A stretch of 64,000 nucleotides of DNA from Persicobacter diffluens (GCF_036244895.1 NZ_BQKE01000001.1:1178001-1242000), one strand, 5' to 3'; counted from the stretch's first letter, positions 1-9,122 are shown. Numbers and translations: made by a program. Notes: a model not told the origin generated them from the letters alone.

Positions 1-180
1 GAAGGGCACCGAAGAACAGATTTGGTCCGCTTTGGAGAGCTTGTTGGGGATAATTATGTATGGGCATTTAAGGGAGGAATTCCTTCGGGTACATCGGTAA
101 ATTCACGATACAACTTGATGCCTATTCCAAGTACGGATGTGAATGCAAATCCGAATCTTAAGCAGAATCCTGGTTACTAG
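1..180 (+). CDS. susD: SusD/RagB-family glycan-binding lipoprotein, C-terminal end only
   Basis: The first 59 codons are open from the window edge to TAG at 178-180. They encode the typical C-terminus of SusD/RagB proteins: the RRTDLVRFG segment, an aromatic WAFKGG stretch, NLMPIP and the closing NPNLKQNPGY. SusD proteins are surface lipoproteins that sit as a lid on a SusC TonB-dependent channel and hand it oligosaccharides. The SusC gene and the rest of SusD should lie to the left of the window. susE follows 27 bases downstream, so the two are probably co-transcribed. The start and signal peptide cannot be seen. The family call is secure; starch as ligand is inferred from the neighbours. 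Confidence 0.88.
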   Translation, partial: EGHRRTDLVRFGELVGDNYVWAFKGGIPSGTSVNSRYNLMPIPSTDVNANPNLKQNPGY

Positions 181-207
181 GCTATTATTTAAAGAGATTT
201 CAAAGCT

Positions 208-1284
208 ATGAAAATAAAATTTTTAATTTTTGGATTGCTAGCCTTCTCCATAGGATTAGTGTCCTGCAATGATGACGACCGCTCCAACCCAAGGGTCAAT
301 GGTCCTGACAATAGAACTGCTCCTGTGATTGATCTCCCGGAGTCTATTGTCCTGACGGAGGAAAATTCCGGAGATTCTATTCGATGGGAATGGACCCCAG
401 CAGATTTAGGTGTGGGAATTATTACGAATTATACCGTATTTATGGACCCTGACGGTGGGGACTTTGCTAATGCACAGGCCTTAGGGACAGTAACTACTCC
501 TTATTGGGAGTCCACCAGTAAACAATTGAATATTGGTTTGGTGTTAGCCGGAATTCAGGCTGAAACGCCAACTAATGTCGATATCATCATTCAGGCTATT
601 GTTCCTGGTGTGGATACTTTAATGTCCAATGCGGTGTCAACTACTGTAACTACATGGAATGATCCGGCGGCCTTCCCGGTTGAGCTATTTCTCGCGGGAT
701 GGTTTCAGGATTGGAACAATGCGGATGATAGAACAACGCTTGAAGGCGAAGAAGGATTATATTCTGGTGTAATGCCTTTTTATGGCGTGGAGGATCCCGA
801 TCAAGGCCATGATGAATTTAAGATTTTAACGCAAAAAGGCAATTGGGATTCTCAGTGGGGAGATAATGAACCTGATGGTGTTTTAGATCCTAAGCAAGAC
901 GGAGATCCAGCAGCATTAACCATTCCTGGACCAGCTGGAGATTATAGAATAGATGTGGATTGGACGACCAAGGAGTACACCATTACGCCTACTACTTGGG
1001 GTGCAATAGGTGATGCTTTTCCCGAAACGGGTTGGAATAGTAGCAGAGCAATGACATTTAATCAAGCAGATTCTACTTATTCGCTGACTACTGATATGAA
1101 TGCTGGTCCGTGGAAATTCAGGCTGGATGATAATTGGGATGTGAATTTGGGAGATGATGGTTCTGGAGGCTTAAGCTTTGGAGGGGGAGATTTCAACCTC
1201 GATGAAGCAGGAAATTATACCATTATTCTTGACGTGAAGAAAACACTGGACGGTCAGTATTCCTTTACGATTACAAAAAACTAA
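208..1284 (+). CDS. susE: SusE/SusF-like outer-membrane starch-binding lipoprotein
   Basis: The 358-residue product begins with a lipoprotein signal ending in GLVSC (lipidated Cys20), followed by an acidic NDDD stretch typical of surface-exported Bacteroidota lipoproteins. An N-terminal Ig-like SusE domain (about residues 35-150) is followed by two beta-rich repeats, each with a tryptophan-rich start (LAGWFQDWNN near 165 and GDAFPETGWNSS near 270) and a closing DWTTKEYTITP or DGQYSFTI strand. These resemble the starch-binding modules of SusE/SusF. Such proteins have no catalytic role and hold maltooligosaccharides at the surface near SusCD. The position directly behind susD and before GH13 genes supports this. 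A rho-independent terminator follows at about 1303. Confidence 0.82.
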   Translation: MKIKFLIFGLLAFSIGLVSCNDDDRSNPRVNGPDNRTAPVIDLPESIVLTEENSGDSIRWEWTPADLGVGIITNYTVFMDPDGGDFANAQALGTVTTPYWESTSKQLNIGLVLAGIQAETPTNVDIIIQAIVPGVDTLMSNAVSTTVTTWNDPAAFPVELFLAGWFQDWNNADDRTTLEGEEGLYSGVMPFYGVEDPDQGHDEFKILTQKGNWDSQWGDNEPDGVLDPKQDGDPAALTIPGPAGDYRIDVDWTTKEYTITPTTWGAIGDAFPETGWNSSRAMTFNQADSTYSLTTDMNAGPWKFRLDDNWDVNLGDDGSGGLSFGGGDFNLDEAGNYTIILDVKKTLDGQYSFTITKN

Positions 1285-1302
1285 TTACTGTGAATACTTC
1301 AA

Positions 1303-1335
1303 TAAAAAAGCCGTCCTCTTTGGGCGGTTTTTTTG
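1303..1335 (+). terminator. Rho-independent terminator after susE
   Basis: GCCGTCC pairs with GGGCGGT (two G-U pairs) around a short TCTTT loop, and seven T residues follow. It ends the susCDE transcript and separates it from the next GH13 gene. Confidence 0.7.
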
Positions 1336-1482
1336 TTTCGCTTTAGTCCATATTATTACTTTTTTAATTTTTAGGGGAAAAAAGTGTACCCTGGCTTTTA
1401 TGGGGTGAGCAAAAAAGAGCGACAAGTGGAGGTATATGCTGCCTATTGGGGAGTCTTTGAGTTGTTAAAAAAACAGAGAGTT

Positions 1483-1492
1483 CAAACGTTTG
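1483..1492. promoter_or_regulatory. LacI-type operator candidate upstream of the GH13/T9SS gene
   Basis: CAAACGTTTG is a perfect 10-bp palindrome with the central CG typical of LacI-family operators. It lies 93 bases before the GH13 start. The right half continues as CGTTTGCGT, which recurs exactly in the site at 9079. A weak GTTG/TATTGAAT promoter may follow at 1528-1558. The LacI-type regulator at 15848 is the obvious candidate to bind here; that is inference. Confidence 0.5.
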
Positions 1493-1584
1493 CGTTTTAA
1501 TATTCGCAAAAACACGCACATAAAAGGGTTGAAAATTAAGGAATATGAGATATTGAATTAGTTATTTTTATAAATGGAATACTT

Positions 1585-4500
1585 ATGAACAAAACCTTAT
1601 ACTTTTTAATTGGATTTTTCCTGTTTCTTTCTCAGAGTGTAAGTGCTCAAACTATTACGGCCAGCCCTGAGAAGTTTAAAGCTACGGATGAAGTAACATT
1701 TACTGCTGATGTAACCGGTAATGCTTCTTTGGAGGGCCTGACCGAAGCCTGGGCCTGGGTTTGGGTGCCGGATGGGGCAGGTGCAGCAACGAATGTCAAT
1801 CCTGCTACAGATGCACAGGATGCAGCAAAATGGACCAAGGGAGCAGGGAATGTTTGGACGATTACTTTCGTGCCTACTGAATTTATTGGGGCTTCAGCCG
1901 ATCAGATTTCTCGAATGGGAATTATCCTGAAAGGAAGAGATTGGAATGACGGGCAAACCTCAGATGTCTTTTTTGATGTAGAGCAAGCAGGCGTTTTAAG
2001 TCTGGATTTTACAGCCAGCGTAAGTGGTCCGGTGGAAATAGGGGAAACCGTTACCCTTACAGCGACACCCAATGAAACTGCTGATTTGATCATTAAAGAT
2101 GCGGAAGGCGTTGTTTTCAGCTCAGAGGCTGATTCCGAGGGAATATCCCATGATTTCACTCCTGAAGCTTCCGGAAGTTATAAATTTATTGCGACCGCCA
2201 ATACAGCAGATCAGTCTTCTGAAAAGGAATTGGAGATCTTTGTGAAGCCTGATGTAGTAGATGCCGAATTACCCGCAGGCCTGAAATTGGGGCCGAATTA
2301 CGATGCGAATGATGATACCAAAGTGACCTTTGTTTTAGTGGACCCATTGAAACAAAAGGAATTTGTGTATGTGATCGGGGATTTTAAAGAAACTGATTGG
2401 GAAGTTCAGGATCAATATTCCATGAAACGTTATGAGACCGATACTGCCAACTATTGGTGGTTAGAGGTGACCGGACTGACCCCTGGAGAGGAATATATTT
2501 ATCAATACCTGATGGATGGTAGTGTGAAAATCGCAGATCCATATACTGATAAGGTTTCTGATTTTGATGATCAGTATATTGATGAAGCGCGCTATCCCGG
2601 CTTAAAGCCTTATCCGGAAGAAAAGACGCAGTTCCGTGCCTCTTATTTTCAGACAGGACAAACGGAATTTAATTGGTCAAACGAAACCATTAATTTCCAA
2701 AAACCGGCATCGGAGTCTTTGGTCGTTTATGAATTGCATATTCGCGACTTTACCGAAGAGCAAACTTATGAAGCCGCTATCGCCCGTTTTGACTATTTAG
2801 AATCTGTGGGGGTGAATTGTATAGAGTTGATGCCGGTGAATGAGTTCGAAGGCAATAATTCGTGGGGTTATAATCCGAACTTTTATTTTGCAGTGGATAA
2901 ATGGTATGGTCATAAAAATGATCTGAAAACCTTCATTGATGAGGCGCATAAAAGAGGGATGGCTGTAGTGATTGATATGGTATTGAATCACACCTTTCAC
3001 TCTTCTCCTTTCAACAGAATGTACAATGAGGGCGATTATGGAGACCCAACCGCCGATAACCCATGGTACAATCCACAAGGAAATTTCCCGGATGCTGATT
3101 TAAATTGGGGGGTAGACTTCAACCACGAAAGTGTGTGGACGCAGGCTTTGGTGGACTCGGTGAATACCTATTGGATGGAAGAATACAAAGTGGATGGTTT
3201 CCGTTTTGACTTTACCAAAGGTTTTACCAACCATGTGAAGGAGGGAGATGATATGTGGGGAAGTCGCTATGATCAGGACCGTGTGGATATTTTGAAGCGT
3301 ATGAATGCGGTGATTAAGGCAAAGGATGAGGATGCCTATGTGATTTTGGAACATTTAACTGATTGGGATGAGGAAGCGGAACTTGCCAAAGAAGGCATGT
3401 TGCTTTGGACGGGCGCCGGGCCTCATCATGAGTTCGCTAATGCTGCAAAAGGTGATGGTGCTAATTTGATTGATCAATATTATGGTCGTCGTGATGGTAA
3501 CGGAAGCTTAGGTGATAATATGGCCCTGGTTTCCTATATGGAGAGCCACGATGAGGAACGCATGAAGTTTGAGTCAGATTATCATGGAAAGGCACTTCAT
3601 GGATATGATTTGAAGCAGGATAAATATTCAATTGACCGTCAAAAATTATTGGCCGCTTTTTTCCTTCCGGTACCTGGTCCAAAAATGGTATGGCAGTTCG
3701 GGGAATTAGGCTATGATGTTTCCATTAATCAAATTGAAAAAGACGGGGAAATCAGCGGAGATTACCGTACGGCAGAGAAGCCGGTGCTTTGGGAGTATAA
3801 TGATAATGCAGAGCGGGTGAAATTGCGTAAAGTGTATAAGGCCCTATTCGATTTAAGAAATGAATCAGCCTTGTACAAGGCCACGAAAGCCAACACGCAG
3901 CTAAAACTGGGCGGTGATCAGCAAGTAAAAACCATTCAGTTGATGTCAGAAACCGGCCTGAAAGTGCATGTAGTGGGTAACTTTGGTATGCAGGCAGCAG
4001 AGGTAGGAGCGGCAGATCTTCCTTCGGCAGGTACCTGGTATGAGTATTTCAATGGCGGCAATGAAGTGGTATTCGGTCAGGAAGATAAGAAATTATTGGG
4101 CCCTGGAAACTTTCAGGTATATGTAAGTGAAGTAATTGAATTTCCCGAGACGGGATTGATTAATAATGATTTGCCATTCTTTTCCGTAAATCCGGCATCT
4201 TTCAAAAAAGAAGAGACCGCAGAGGTGACGTTTTACCCTGAAGGCGGAAATGCAAACTTAATTGATGCTGAAAATGTGAAAATGATGGTGGCGCCTGTTA
4301 TGGAGATTGGTGGAAATGCAGGGGAATTTTTGAGTGTCGATATGACCGAGGATAGTGGTCGCTTCATTGCTTCCTTCAATCCTATGGAGTTGTTTGGACT
4401 GTCCGAAGAAGATGACTTAGTTGCTGTAGAGGTCTATTTTGAAGATGATCAGGGAAATAAAGGATTGTCTAAAGAGGAGGAGAATGGTATCCTGTCCGTG

Positions 4501-5118
4501 GAGGTGGAACGCGTTTCCATTAACCCTAAAGCATGGAGGGCTTATGAAGAGATCACCATTAATTTTGATCTTTCCGGTTTGGCAATTGGTCAGCAGGAAG
4601 ATCTTTATCTATGGGCCTGGCATAATGGAGATGAGGAGGAAGAGGTGCTTAATGGTGATTGGGGGGCTTCGGATGAAGCCGCGAAATTAACCAGTTTAGG
4701 GAACGGACAGTTCGAAATGAAAATGGTGTCTGCAGATTATTATAATTTATCTCAGGCTGCGATCATGGCAGATGGCATCGAGTTTTTAGTGAAGACCAAA
4801 GACGGTGGCATGCAAACCGAGGATTTTGGCCCATTTAAAGCAACGGTTGTGTCGGATTCGGAAGCTGCATCAGATGGCCTTTTGATCTACCCGGTTCCAA
4901 CGAATGGCCCGCTATTTATCAGTAGTGAGCAGTGGTCCGGAGAAGAGCTGCAAGTGCGAGTGTTAGATGCTATGGGGCGACTGTTAAAACAAAACACCGC
5001 CAAGGTGCAAAAAGGTGATCGCCTACAAATAGATCTTTCCGCTTATCAAACTGGATATTTCTTTGTTGAAATATTACAGGGAAGTAAGCGATCTGTTAGA
5101 AAAGTAATTAAACTTTGA
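1585..5118 (+). CDS. Secreted GH13 alpha-amylase-family enzyme with type IX secretion sorting domain
   Basis: The 1177-residue product has a Sec signal peptide ending VSAQ (about residue 22), two Ig-like domains (25-225), a CBM48-like domain (240-335), a GH13 barrel (about 365-745) with a C-terminal beta domain, further beta domains (865-1090) and a C-terminal sorting domain (about 1099-1177, starting LLIYPVPTNG and ending RKVIKL). Catalytic GH13 motifs are present: region I DMVLNHT (D464, N468, H469), nucleophile D542 in GFRFDF, acid/base E589 in VILEHL, and H655-D656 in MESHDEER. The enzyme should be exported by the type IX system and cleave alpha-glucans outside the cell. The CBM48-plus-GH13 layout also occurs in pullulanases and branching enzymes, so exact linkage specificity is open. 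It has its own operator-like site and terminator. Confidence 0.87.
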   Translation: MNKTLYFLIGFFLFLSQSVSAQTITASPEKFKATDEVTFTADVTGNASLEGLTEAWAWVWVPDGAGAATNVNPATDAQDAAKWTKGAGNVWTITFVPTEFIGASADQISRMGIILKGRDWNDGQTSDVFFDVEQAGVLSLDFTASVSGPVEIGETVTLTATPNETADLIIKDAEGVVFSSEADSEGISHDFTPEASGSYKFIATANTADQSSEKELEIFVKPDVVDAELPAGLKLGPNYDANDDTKVTFVLVDPLKQKEFVYVIGDFKETDWEVQDQYSMKRYETDTANYWWLEVTGLTPGEEYIYQYLMDGSVKIADPYTDKVSDFDDQYIDEARYPGLKPYPEEKTQFRASYFQTGQTEFNWSNETINFQKPASESLVVYELHIRDFTEEQTYEAAIARFDYLESVGVNCIELMPVNEFEGNNSWGYNPNFYFAVDKWYGHKNDLKTFIDEAHKRGMAVVIDMVLNHTFHSSPFNRMYNEGDYGDPTADNPWYNPQGNFPDADLNWGVDFNHESVWTQALVDSVNTYWMEEYKVDGFRFDFTKGFTNHVKEGDDMWGSRYDQDRVDILKRMNAVIKAKDEDAYVILEHLTDWDEEAELAKEGMLLWTGAGPHHEFANAAKGDGANLIDQYYGRRDGNGSLGDNMALVSYMESHDEERMKFESDYHGKALHGYDLKQDKYSIDRQKLLAAFFLPVPGPKMVWQFGELGYDVSINQIEKDGEISGDYRTAEKPVLWEYNDNAERVKLRKVYKALFDLRNESALYKATKANTQLKLGGDQQVKTIQLMSETGLKVHVVGNFGMQAAEVGAADLPSAGTWYEYFNGGNEVVFGQEDKKLLGPGNFQVYVSEVIEFPETGLINNDLPFFSVNPASFKKEETAEVTFYPEGGNANLIDAENVKMMVAPVMEIGGNAGEFLSVDMTEDSGRFIASFNPMELFGLSEEDDLVAVEVYFEDDQGNKGLSKEEENGILSVEVERVSINPKAWRAYEEITINFDLSGLAIGQQEDLYLWAWHNGDEEEEVLNGDWGASDEAAKLTSLGNGQFEMKMVSADYYNLSQAAIMADGIEFLVKTKDGGMQTEDFGPFKATVVSDSEAASDGLLIYPVPTNGPLFISSEQWSGEELQVRVLDAMGRLLKQNTAKVQKGDRLQIDLSAYQTGYFFVEILQGSKRSVRKVIKL

Positions 5119-5138
5119 TGAGTTAAAAATAATTTTTG

Positions 5139-5170
5139 AAAAGCCTCAGTTTCCTTACTGAGGCTTTTTT
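5139..5170 (+). terminator. Rho-independent terminator after the GH13/T9SS gene
   Basis: A perfect 12-bp stem, AAAAGCCTCAGT with ACTGAGGCTTTT, has a 6-base loop and a T run. Confidence 0.85.
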
Positions 5171-5301
5171 GTTTGTATTTCAATCACTTCCGTAAAACCC
5201 ATTCTTTGAGTAAATTAAATTTTAATTGAAATAATACTTTTGAATTTTCAGACTGTTTCATAAAGTCTGACCTGTATCATACCTATGACCACAAAATTCC
5301 C

Positions 5302-5309
5302 TAAATTTG
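5302..5309 (+). promoter_or_regulatory. Possible -7 promoter box of the aldolase gene
   Basis: TAAATTTG fits the Bacteroidota TAnnTTTG -7 consensus and would start transcription about 33 bases before the fba ATG. No clear TTTG -33 box is seen at the expected distance. A 7-bp inverted repeat (TCAGACT/AGTCTGA, 5248-5270) lies upstream. Confidence 0.35.
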
Positions 5310-5348
5310 CAGCCATAAAGACTTATTCAGTTTAATAAATACATTATC

Positions 5349-6416
5349 ATGAAATTTCAACCAGGAGTATTATTCGGTGAAGAGTTGATGAAACTTTACC
5401 GTTATGCAAATGACAATAAGTTTGCGCTTCCAGCAGTAAACACTATCGGTACTGATTCTATCAATGCAGTTTTGGAGACTGCTGCAAAAGTAAACTCTCC
5501 TGTAATCGTTCAATTCTCTAACGGTGGTGCGCAATTCATCGCTGGTAAAGGAGCAGGTAACGCTGATCAAAAAGGTGCTATCGCAGGTTCTATCGCTGGT
5601 GCTAAGCACGTTCACTTGATGGCTGAGCTTTACGGTGTTCCAGTTGTTTTGCACACTGACCACTGTGCTAAGAAATTGTTGCCTTGGATCGACGGTTTGT
5701 TGGATGCTGGTGAGCAATTCTTCAAAGAGACTGGTAAGCCATTGTTCTCTTCTCATATGATCGACCTTTCTGAGGAGCCATTGGAAGAAAACATTTCTAT
5801 TTCTGCTGAGTACTTGAAGCGCATGGCGCCAATGGGTATGACTTTGGAAATCGAATTGGGTATCACTGGTGGTGAGGAAGACGGTGTTGATAACTCTGAT
5901 GTAGATGAGTCTCGTCTTTACACTCAGCCTGAGGAAGTAGATTACGCGTACACTGAGTTGTTGAAAATTTCTCCTAACTTCACTATCGCTGCTTCTTTCG
6001 GTAACGTACACGGTGTATACAAGCCAGGTAACGTGAAGTTGACTCCAACTATCTTGCGTGACTCTCAGGCTTATATCCACGAGAAGCACAACACTCCTGA
6101 AACTAACCCTGTACACTTCGTATTCCACGGTGGTTCTGGTTCTGAGAAAGCTAAGATCGAGGAAGCTTTGGGTTACGGTTCTATCAAAATGAACATCGAT
6201 ACCGATATGCAGTGGGCTACTTGGGAAGGTGTGATGAACTACTACAAAGCAAACGAAGCTTATTTGCAAGGACAAATCGGTAACCCTAAAGGTGCTGATG
6301 AGCCTAACAAGTCTCACTACGATCCTCGTAAGTGGTTGCGTACTGCTCAGGAGTCTTTCGTAACTCGTTTGGAAGAAGCATTCGCTGATTTGAACTGCAT
6401 GAACCGTAACGCATAA
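5349..6416 (+). CDS. fbaA: Class II fructose-bisphosphate aldolase
   Basis: The 355-residue product is a full-length zinc-dependent class II aldolase, which cleaves fructose 1,6-bisphosphate to dihydroxyacetone phosphate and glyceraldehyde 3-phosphate in the cytoplasm. The zinc and catalytic motif HTDHC places the catalytic Asp at D104 and a zinc-binding His at H105. Further metal and phosphate motifs are GNVHGVYKPG and FVFHGGSGS. It aligns from the first residue with long FbaA-type enzymes (about 355 residues), which supports this ATG. Codon use is strongly biased, as in highly expressed genes, and this leaves a long open frame on the other strand. It is unusual to find it between GH13 genes; this suggests starch breakdown and glycolysis are regulated together or were simply placed together. 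Confidence 0.95.
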   Translation: MKFQPGVLFGEELMKLYRYANDNKFALPAVNTIGTDSINAVLETAAKVNSPVIVQFSNGGAQFIAGKGAGNADQKGAIAGSIAGAKHVHLMAELYGVPVVLHTDHCAKKLLPWIDGLLDAGEQFFKETGKPLFSSHMIDLSEEPLEENISISAEYLKRMAPMGMTLEIELGITGGEEDGVDNSDVDESRLYTQPEEVDYAYTELLKISPNFTIAASFGNVHGVYKPGNVKLTPTILRDSQAYIHEKHNTPETNPVHFVFHGGSGSEKAKIEEALGYGSIKMNIDTDMQWATWEGVMNYYKANEAYLQGQIGNPKGADEPNKSHYDPRKWLRTAQESFVTRLEEAFADLNCMNRNA

Positions 6417-6443
6417 TTCGGTTTATTCCAGAAAATAAAATTT

Positions 6444-6472
6444 AGCCCGGGTATTTAGCCCGGGCTTTTTTT
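6444..6472 (+). terminator. Rho-independent terminator after fba
   Basis: AGCCCGGG pairs perfectly with CCCGGGCT around a 7-base loop and is followed by seven T residues. Confidence 0.85.
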
Positions 6473-6501
6473 GTTCCCATTTTTTCTATAATTGCTTGAT
6501 G

Positions 6502-6716
6502 TAAGCCTAATTATGCATACTTAATTCCTCGTTTCGCAAGGTGGGATACATGAAGGGATATTTTTTATTTCAAGTATTTCCCCACTAAGGTGTGTGGTAA
6601 GGAGGAAGCAATTTCACCCCAATTTGGGTATTAAAAATTAGCAAAACCACTCAAATTAATCTGACAACTTAGATCTGCGCGCGACCCTCTAAAGCAAGCG
6701 GTGAATAATGCGGCTA
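6502..6716 (+). repeat. Interspersed 220-bp element, copy R1
   Basis: This copy lies in the gap between fba and the next GH13 gene, beginning about 30 bases after the fba terminator. It starts TAAGCCTAATTATGCATACT and ends AGCGGTGAATAATGCGGCTA, matching the inverted ends of the other copies. Between them it keeps core pieces such as ATGAAGGGATATTTTTTATT, GGAGGAAGCAA and CCCCAATTTGGGTATTAAAAA. It is the most diverged full copy. No reading frame is shared with the other copies. Confidence 0.7.
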
Positions 6717-6764
6717 AATCCTGAAAGAAAGCGGTTATTAAATGCAATTGATTGTGTGAATATT

Positions 6765-6781
6765 CATAACAATCGTTTACA
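6765..6781. promoter_or_regulatory. Operator-like site upstream of the GH13 lipoprotein gene
   Basis: CATAACAATCGTTTACA matches 14 of 17 bases of CATAACAACCGTTTGTA at 48357, upstream of the transhydrogenase operon. Only one half (CGTTT) fits the LacI-type palindrome well. It lies 30 bases before the proposed -33 box at 6812, the same geometry as the site at 9079. Confidence 0.4.
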
Positions 6782-6811
6782 TTAACATTATTCTGGGATG
6801 TCGGATTACGA

Positions 6812-6844
6812 TTTGTATGGATCGTTTAATTTTTTGTATCTTTA
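6812..6844 (+). promoter_or_regulatory. Promoter of the GH13 lipoprotein gene at 7042
   Basis: TTTG (6812-6815) and TATCTTTA (6837-6844; 7 of 8 to TAnnTTTG) are 21 bases apart, a good Bacteroidota promoter. It implies a long leader of about 190 bases before the ATG at 7042. Confidence 0.45.
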
Positions 6845-6959
6845 TTAAGTATTGGCTATGAAAATCAACATTTCCCCAACCTGTTTGTTTTTCAGTAAAT
6901 TAGCTTAATCCCGGCATCTGTGCTTTCCTTATAATTTCCTGCTTACAATAGTAGGAAAA

Positions 6960-6973
6960 TGACCGCTCGGTCA
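6960..6973. promoter_or_regulatory. TetR-type palindrome and hairpin in the GH13 leader
   Basis: TGACCG-CT-CGGTCA is a 6-bp-arm palindrome of the kind bound by many TetR-family repressors. Directly after it, AAATTTC/GAAATTT (6975-6998) forms a second stem. An ATTTCCT/AGGAAAAT pair (about 6934-6960) precedes it. All lie in the predicted leader of the gene at 7042. The regulator is unknown; the TetR gene at 61422 is far away. Confidence 0.35.
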
Positions 6974-7041
6974 AAAATTTCGCCTTCGTGTGAAATTTCA
7001 GTTTTGAATTTTATTTAGAAGAATCCATTATATTCTATCCT

Positions 7042-8931
7042 ATGAAAAGAGCGATGATTTGGACTTGCGCGTTGGCATTGGGCTTTAGCGCTTGTGGTGG
7101 AGGTGCTGATAAAGAGCAAACCACGACATCCAATACAGAGAAAACCACCACTATGCAAACCAGTGAAGGAAAAGCAGTGGTTTATCAGGTATTTACCCGT
7201 TTATTCGGAAATACCAATACCACCAACAAACCATGGGGAACCATTGAAGAAAATGGGGTCGGTAAATTCAATGATTTTACAGATAAAGCCCTGGAAGAAA
7301 TTAAGGACCTTGGCGTAACACACGTTTGGTACACCGGAGTTCCACATCATGCCGTAATTACTGATTATACAAAATATGGTATTTCTAATGATGATCCGGA
7401 TGTGGTAAAAGGCCGTGCAGGTTCTCCTTATGCCGTAAAGGATTACTATAATGTGAACCCGGATTTGGCTGAAGATCCGGCGAAGCGTTTGGAGGAATTT
7501 AAGGCTTTAGTGGACCGTACGCACAAACATGGAATGAAAGTGATTATTGATATCGTTCCGAACCATGTTGCCCGTAAATATGAATCTTTGAATAAAGAGG
7601 CAGAAGGTTTCGGGGTAAGTGATGATACTTCTGTGGATTATAAGAAGGATAATAACTTTTATTATATTCCGGGAAAATCATTCAAAGTACCAGCGTCTTT
7701 GGATAACTATAAGCCGCTTGGAGGAGATGAACATGCGCTCTCGGATGGCAAATTTGATGAAAATCCGGCTAAATGGACCGGTAATGGTTCTCGTGAAGCG
7801 CAGCCTCATTTCCACGATTGGTATGAGACTGTGAAAATCAACTATGGTGTTCGCCCTGATGGTACCTATGACTTCTCAGCGCTTCCTGAAGGATTTGACA
7901 AAAAGCCGGCAGCAGATCATTATGCTTTCTGGCAGGATAAGGAAGTGCCATCTTCCTGGACTAAATTTCGTGATGTGGCCTTGTACTGGACAAAAATGGG
8001 CGTGGATGGTTTCCGTTTTGATATGGCAGAGATGGTGCCGGTAGAGTTCTGGTCTTATATGAACTCTTCCATTAAAAATGCGAATCCGGATGCCTTTTTG
8101 GTGGCAGAGGTTTATAATCCAGCGCAATACCGTAATTATATCCACTTAGGTAAAATGGATTATCTGTATGACAAAGTAGAGCTTTACGATACGTTGAAGC
8201 ATATCATGCAGGGGCATGGTAGTACGGATAATTTGGCACCAATTCAGGACGGTTTGGCAGATATCGAACACCATATGTTGCACTTTTTGGAAAATCATGA
8301 TGAGCAACGTATTGCCGCGCCGGAATTTGCAGGTGATATGATGAAAGGTAAGCCCGCTATGGTGGTTTCTGCTTTGATTTCCACTTCTCCAACCATGATT
8401 TACTTCGGACAGGAAGTAGGAGAGCCAGCGGCAGAGGATGCCGGTTTCGGTACCAATTCAAGAACGACCATCTTCGATTACTTTGGTGTTCCTCATCACC
8501 AGCGTTGGGTCAATGACGGTAAATTTGATGGTGGGCAGTTGACCGAAGAGGAAAAAGGTCTTCGTGATTTCTATGTTCGCTTGTTGAATTTCACCAAGAA
8601 CAGCAGCGCGCTAATGGGAGAGTATGCCGATATCCATGCCTTCAACCGTCAGAATGCCGCTGATTATGGTGATAAACTGCACAGCTTTGTGCGTTGGGAT
8701 GATCAGGAAAAACTGATAGTGGTGAATAATTTTGATGCCGCGCAGGGAGCGGAAGTGGAAATGCAGTTGCCTGCCGAAATTGTTAAAGCCTGGGGCTTAA
8801 AAGATGGGGATAAAGTGACCATGATGGATCAATTGTATCAGCAGATTTCAGCTGATCTGAAAGTGGAGAATGGGGTAGGTAAATTCAATGTGAAATTAGC
8901 GCCTTTGGGTTCCTTTATTTTCAAATTGTAA
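7042..8931 (+). CDS. GH13 alpha-amylase-family lipoprotein
   Basis: The 629-residue product carries a lipoprotein signal with Cys18 in GFSAC followed by GGG. The GH13 catalytic barrel begins near residue 45 (VVYQVFTRLFG) and shows all four conserved regions: DIVPNH (D170, N174, H175), nucleophile D327 in GFRFDM, acid/base E356 in LVAEVY, and H419-D420 in LENHDEQR. A C-terminal beta domain ends near residue 629. It should be a membrane-anchored enzyme facing the periplasm or cell surface and cutting maltooligosaccharides. Its subfamily is not obvious; it differs clearly from the neighbour at 9220. It has its own promoter, a structured leader and a terminator. Confidence 0.85.
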   Translation: MKRAMIWTCALALGFSACGGGADKEQTTTSNTEKTTTMQTSEGKAVVYQVFTRLFGNTNTTNKPWGTIEENGVGKFNDFTDKALEEIKDLGVTHVWYTGVPHHAVITDYTKYGISNDDPDVVKGRAGSPYAVKDYYNVNPDLAEDPAKRLEEFKALVDRTHKHGMKVIIDIVPNHVARKYESLNKEAEGFGVSDDTSVDYKKDNNFYYIPGKSFKVPASLDNYKPLGGDEHALSDGKFDENPAKWTGNGSREAQPHFHDWYETVKINYGVRPDGTYDFSALPEGFDKKPAADHYAFWQDKEVPSSWTKFRDVALYWTKMGVDGFRFDMAEMVPVEFWSYMNSSIKNANPDAFLVAEVYNPAQYRNYIHLGKMDYLYDKVELYDTLKHIMQGHGSTDNLAPIQDGLADIEHHMLHFLENHDEQRIAAPEFAGDMMKGKPAMVVSALISTSPTMIYFGQEVGEPAAEDAGFGTNSRTTIFDYFGVPHHQRWVNDGKFDGGQLTEEEKGLRDFYVRLLNFTKNSSALMGEYADIHAFNRQNAADYGDKLHSFVRWDDQEKLIVVNNFDAAQGAEVEMQLPAEIVKAWGLKDGDKVTMMDQLYQQISADLKVENGVGKFNVKLAPLGSFIFKL

Positions 8932-8959
8932 AAATTGATTATTAGGAATAAATGAAAAG

Positions 8960-9005
8960 AAAAGCCGTATGCTTGAGTTTACTCAGGGGTACGGCTTTTT
9001 ATTTT
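8960..9005 (+). terminator. Rho-independent terminator after the GH13 lipoprotein gene
   Basis: AAAAGCCGTA pairs with TACGGCTTTT, with an inner GAGT/ACTC stem, and a T-rich tail follows. Confidence 0.7.
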
Positions 9006-9078
9006 TAATAATGAACCGCAGTTTTCCAGGGATTAAATAATGATGAAAGTCACCTTTTTTAGTAGTCCAAGAGCAATA

Positions 9079-9090
9079 GCAACCGTTTGC
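9079..9090. promoter_or_regulatory. LacI-type operator candidate upstream of the susG-like gene
   Basis: GCAACCGTTTGC matches its own reverse complement at 10 of 12 positions and has a central CG. CGTTTGCGT is shared with the site at 1483, and CAACCGTTTG with the site at 48361. It lies 32 bases upstream of the -33 box at 9123. That position fits an activator or an upstream operator better than direct promoter occlusion. Confidence 0.5.
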
Positions 9091-9122
9091 GTAAAGTTAT
9101 ATCGCTGGATTTTGACGGCTTT

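Noticed and set aside
5248..5270. Riboswitch or operator upstream of fba
   Set aside because: Only a 7-bp inverted repeat is seen, upstream of the likely start site; it does not match any regulator or riboswitch pattern I know.
5370..6317. 315-codon open frame antisense to fba
   Set aside because: It lies wholly inside the aldolase gene. The strong codon bias of fba removes stops from the opposite strand, and the translation is Val/Ser/Phe-rich without family features.
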